Shown in pieces: positions 62,431 through 64,000 of a DNA stretch of 64,000 bases (position 1 is the first letter of the stretch; every line of letters starts with the position of its first letter). The notes below the pieces were generated by a model, which was not told the DNA's origin, did no database searches, and saw nothing but the letters and a program-made list of their open reading frames with translations. The stretch is from Sphingobacterium kitahiroshimense (GTDB taxonomy: Bacteria > Bacteroidota > Bacteroidia > Sphingobacteriales > Sphingobacteriaceae): contig NZ_JAOQNK010000001.1 in NCBI RefSeq assembly GCF_025961315.1, positions 4,340,001 through 4,404,000 of the forward strand, in the 5' to 3' direction. The position numbers were made by a program, and so were the translations under genes.

Positions 62431-63606
62431 ATGAGAATATTTAGTTTTTACCTACTTTTTAGTATTACACTTTTGGCGAATGGTTTACAGGCACAGGAAA
62501 AAGTACACTTTGATGTTGCAGCCGCGCAGACTATGAAACAGATTTATCATTTATTTGGAAATGTTGAAAACCAGCTTCTATTGGAAAGGTTTCCTTTTGA
62601 TGAGGGTTTTAAAGCCGATTATTTGAATAACACCGAACAAGCATCGCAGCAAAAGAAATATGCTTATCTATGGCCTTTTTCGGGTAGTTTTTCAGCTGTT
62701 AATGCTTTGATGGAGTTGCCGAAGAAAAAAAGGGAATATCAGAATATACTCGATCAAAAAGTATTGGTCGGCCTTGCGGGGTATCGTGATCAAAAACGTC
62801 TTCCTGTGGGATATGCATCATACTTAAATAACGCTCCTGTTTCCGATCGCTTTTATGATGATAATATCTGGCTAGGTATTGATTTTACGGATAGTTATTT
62901 GTTGACGAAAAAACAAGCGTATCTTACTAAAGCGAAGGAAGTGTGGGCGTTTGTGATGAGCGGTGAAGACGACCTACTTGGTGGTGGTATCTACTGGTGT
63001 GAACAAAAAAAAGAATCTAAAAATGCATGTTCTAATGCTCCTGCGAGTGTATTTGCGCTTAAGATGTATGAAGCAACGAACGATAACCATTATTTGGAAG
63101 AGGGCAGGAGACTTTACCATTGGACCAAAGAAAAATTAGAAGATCCTAATGATGGCCTTTTTTGGGATAATATGAGTTTAAATGGACATATAGATAAAGC
63201 AAAATACTCTTATAATTCGGGTCAGATGTTGCAAGCAGCGGCTTTATTGTACCGGTTGACTCAGGAGAAGCAATATTTGATGGATGCTCAAAAGCTCGGA
63301 GAAGCCTGTTATTCTTATTTTTTTCAAGATGTCACAGGACAAGAATTTAAATTGTTAAAAAACAGCAATCTATGGTTTCATGCTGTGATGATGCGGGGAT
63401 TTATCAGTCTATTTGAACAAGATCATAATCCTAAGTATTTGGCAGTTTTTGCTCATAATCTGCAATATGCCTGGAACTATATGCGGGATGAAAAAGGTTT
63501 GTTCTATACGGACTGGACACTTAAAGATAGGAAGGAAACGAAAGGGTTGCTAGATCAGTGTGCATTTGTAGAGATGTATGCGCGACTGGCAAAACTTGGA
63601 TACTAA
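62431..63606 (+). CDS. GH76 family glycoside hydrolase (alpha-1,6-mannanase type)
   Basis: Exported glycosidase of 391 residues with signal peptide MRIFSFYLLFSITLLANGLQ-AQ and no lipobox. The alpha/alpha-barrel of GH76 is visible: YAYLWPFSGSFSAVNALMEL, the catalytic pair Asp143-Asp144 in RFYDDNIWLGIDFTDSYLLT, and GGGIYWCEQ. SNAPASVFALKMYEAT and YSYNSGQMLQAAALLY also match. Such enzymes cut the alpha-1,6-mannan backbone of fungal cell wall mannoprotein. It starts 12 bases after the susD terminator tail, so its expression may depend on read-through or a promoter overlapping that tail. Confidence 0.93.
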   Translation: MRIFSFYLLFSITLLANGLQAQEKVHFDVAAAQTMKQIYHLFGNVENQLLLERFPFDEGFKADYLNNTEQASQQKKYAYLWPFSGSFSAVNALMELPKKKREYQNILDQKVLVGLAGYRDQKRLPVGYASYLNNAPVSDRFYDDNIWLGIDFTDSYLLTKKQAYLTKAKEVWAFVMSGEDDLLGGGIYWCEQKKESKNACSNAPASVFALKMYEATNDNHYLEEGRRLYHWTKEKLEDPNDGLFWDNMSLNGHIDKAKYSYNSGQMLQAAALLYRLTQEKQYLMDAQKLGEACYSYFFQDVTGQEFKLLKNSNLWFHAVMMRGFISLFEQDHNPKYLAVFAHNLQYAWNYMRDEKGLFYTDWTLKDRKETKGLLDQCAFVEMYARLAKLGY

Positions 63607-63645
63607 TAAAAAAATAGGCTGATTATATCAGCCTATTTTTTTATT
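63605..63645. terminator. Bidirectional terminator after the GH76 gene
   Basis: 18-bp perfect stem (63605-63622 with 63628-63645), core TAGGCTGA/TCAGCCTA, flanked by A- and T-runs, loop TTATA. The left arm begins within the GH76 stop codon. Confidence 0.9.
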
Positions 63646-63648
63646 AAA

Positions 63649-64000
63649 TTATAATACATTGATTCTTTTTCCATCCCATCCCACAGCCTTGACCTGTGTT
63701 GTACCTTTTGGAGTATGAACGGTTGTGCTGGAGACGTCATTAGACCCAGCTCCTACAAATGCAATTTTTACAAGTTTATCACCTGCATAGGTTTCAAATG
63801 CTACAGCATTTTTCCAAGCGCTGTTTTGAACAATGATTTTATCTTCTCTTTTCTCGAAACCAGAACCTTCGATCCCGTTTAAGGGCAGTCTATTTTTATA
63901 AATTGAAGTGCTGTTTGCAGTAATATAATGTAATACCGGTGTGGAAGGTTTCTTATACTTAGATGCATACTGTTTTACGGCTGCAATATCAGCTGCTGTG
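63649..64000 (-). CDS. C-terminal fragment of an unidentified protein (5' part outside window)
   Basis: An open minus-strand frame of 117 codons enters from the right edge and ends with TAA at 63649-63651. Readable pieces include DIAAVKQYASKYKKPSTPVL, NGIEGSGFEKREDKIIVQNS, AWKNAVAFETYAGDKLVKIA and the ending TTQVKAVGWDGKRINVL. The last part is a predicted beta-sandwich resembling the C-terminal domains of large secreted glycosidases (for example GH2-like beta-galactosidases), but that is a guess from style, not a family match. It is convergent with the GH76 gene and probably belongs to the same polysaccharide locus. Confidence 0.6.
   Translation of the reverse strand, partial: TAADIAAVKQYASKYKKPSTPVLHYITANSTSIYKNRLPLNGIEGSGFEKREDKIIVQNSAWKNAVAFETYAGDKLVKIAFVGAGSNDVSSTTVHTPKGTTQVKAVGWDGKRINVL

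Noticed and set aside
1..64000. Mobile elements, prophage, CRISPR or toxin-antitoxin loci
   Set aside because: No transposase, integrase, direct-repeat array, tRNA-flanked insertion or small paired toxin-like genes were found; gene order and base use look uniform.

Overview
The window looks like the chromosome of a Bacteroidota species, most likely family Sphingobacteriaceae (a Sphingobacterium-like organism). The evidence is an A+T-rich genome, start codons with almost no Shine-Dalgarno sequences, several promoters of the Bacteroidota form TTG-N17..23-TAnnTTTG, a SusC/SusD pair, glycoside hydrolases typical of polysaccharide utilisation loci, DUF4197, DUF3127 and DUF6266 proteins, and a bacteroidete-type UvrA. 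The genus is an inference. No rRNA, tRNA, CRISPR array, transposase, integrase or phage gene was seen.

Layout. 1-4 kb: truncated putP, an ECF sigma factor with a membrane partner, and a secreted protein with a carboxypeptidase-like regulatory domain. 4-16.6 kb: mostly housekeeping genes on the minus strand (nitroreductase, peptidase T, DUF4197 protein, a secreted GDPD/EEP phosphoesterase pair, an HD hydrolase with an RNA methyltransferase, an MFS exporter with an acyltransferase, and fumC with a lipoprotein); an SSB-tailed DUF3127 protein lies on the plus strand. 16.7-26 kb: an S41 protease and the DNA-repair genes uvrA and mutL. mutL heads a tight operon with an active rhomboid, a catalytically dead rhomboid and a membrane EEP protein. 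26-31.6 kb: a membrane protein, then a two-component system divergent from a beta-barrel receptor. 31.7-38.7 kb: OsmC protein, FadL/SGNH operon, thiol peroxidase, a sulfhydrylase and catalase.

38.9-48.7 kb: accessory plus-strand genes. These are GH29 and GH95 fucosidases in one operon, a thioredoxin-fold lipoprotein without the CxxC, an AraC regulator, an M64 peptidase and a surface lipoprotein. 48.8-53.3 kb: glycyl-tRNA synthetase, a BCP peroxiredoxin, an M23 peptidase and an FAA hydrolase. 53.5-57.2 kb: a DUF6266 protein, a HAD phosphatase and a two-gene GMC dehydrogenase resembling glucoside 3-dehydrogenases. 57.6-64 kb: start of a polysaccharide utilisation locus (SusC, SusD, GH76 mannanase, and the 3' end of a convergent gene), preceded by 480 bases with a repeated 16-base element that may be an operator.

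How the genes fit together: the secreted enzymes, surface lipoproteins and TonB-linked receptors suggest a free-living or host-associated heterotroph that degrades glycans (fucosylated glycans, alpha-mannan), phosphodiesters and proteins, with ordinary defence against peroxide (KatA, Tpx, BCP, OsmC). I found no clear self-contained novel defence or mobile system. The best leads are the active/inactive rhomboid pair in the mutL operon, the SSB-like tail on DUF3127, the putative iron-sulfur cysteines of the GMC dehydrogenase, the repeated operator-like element before susC, and several unexplained perfect hairpins.
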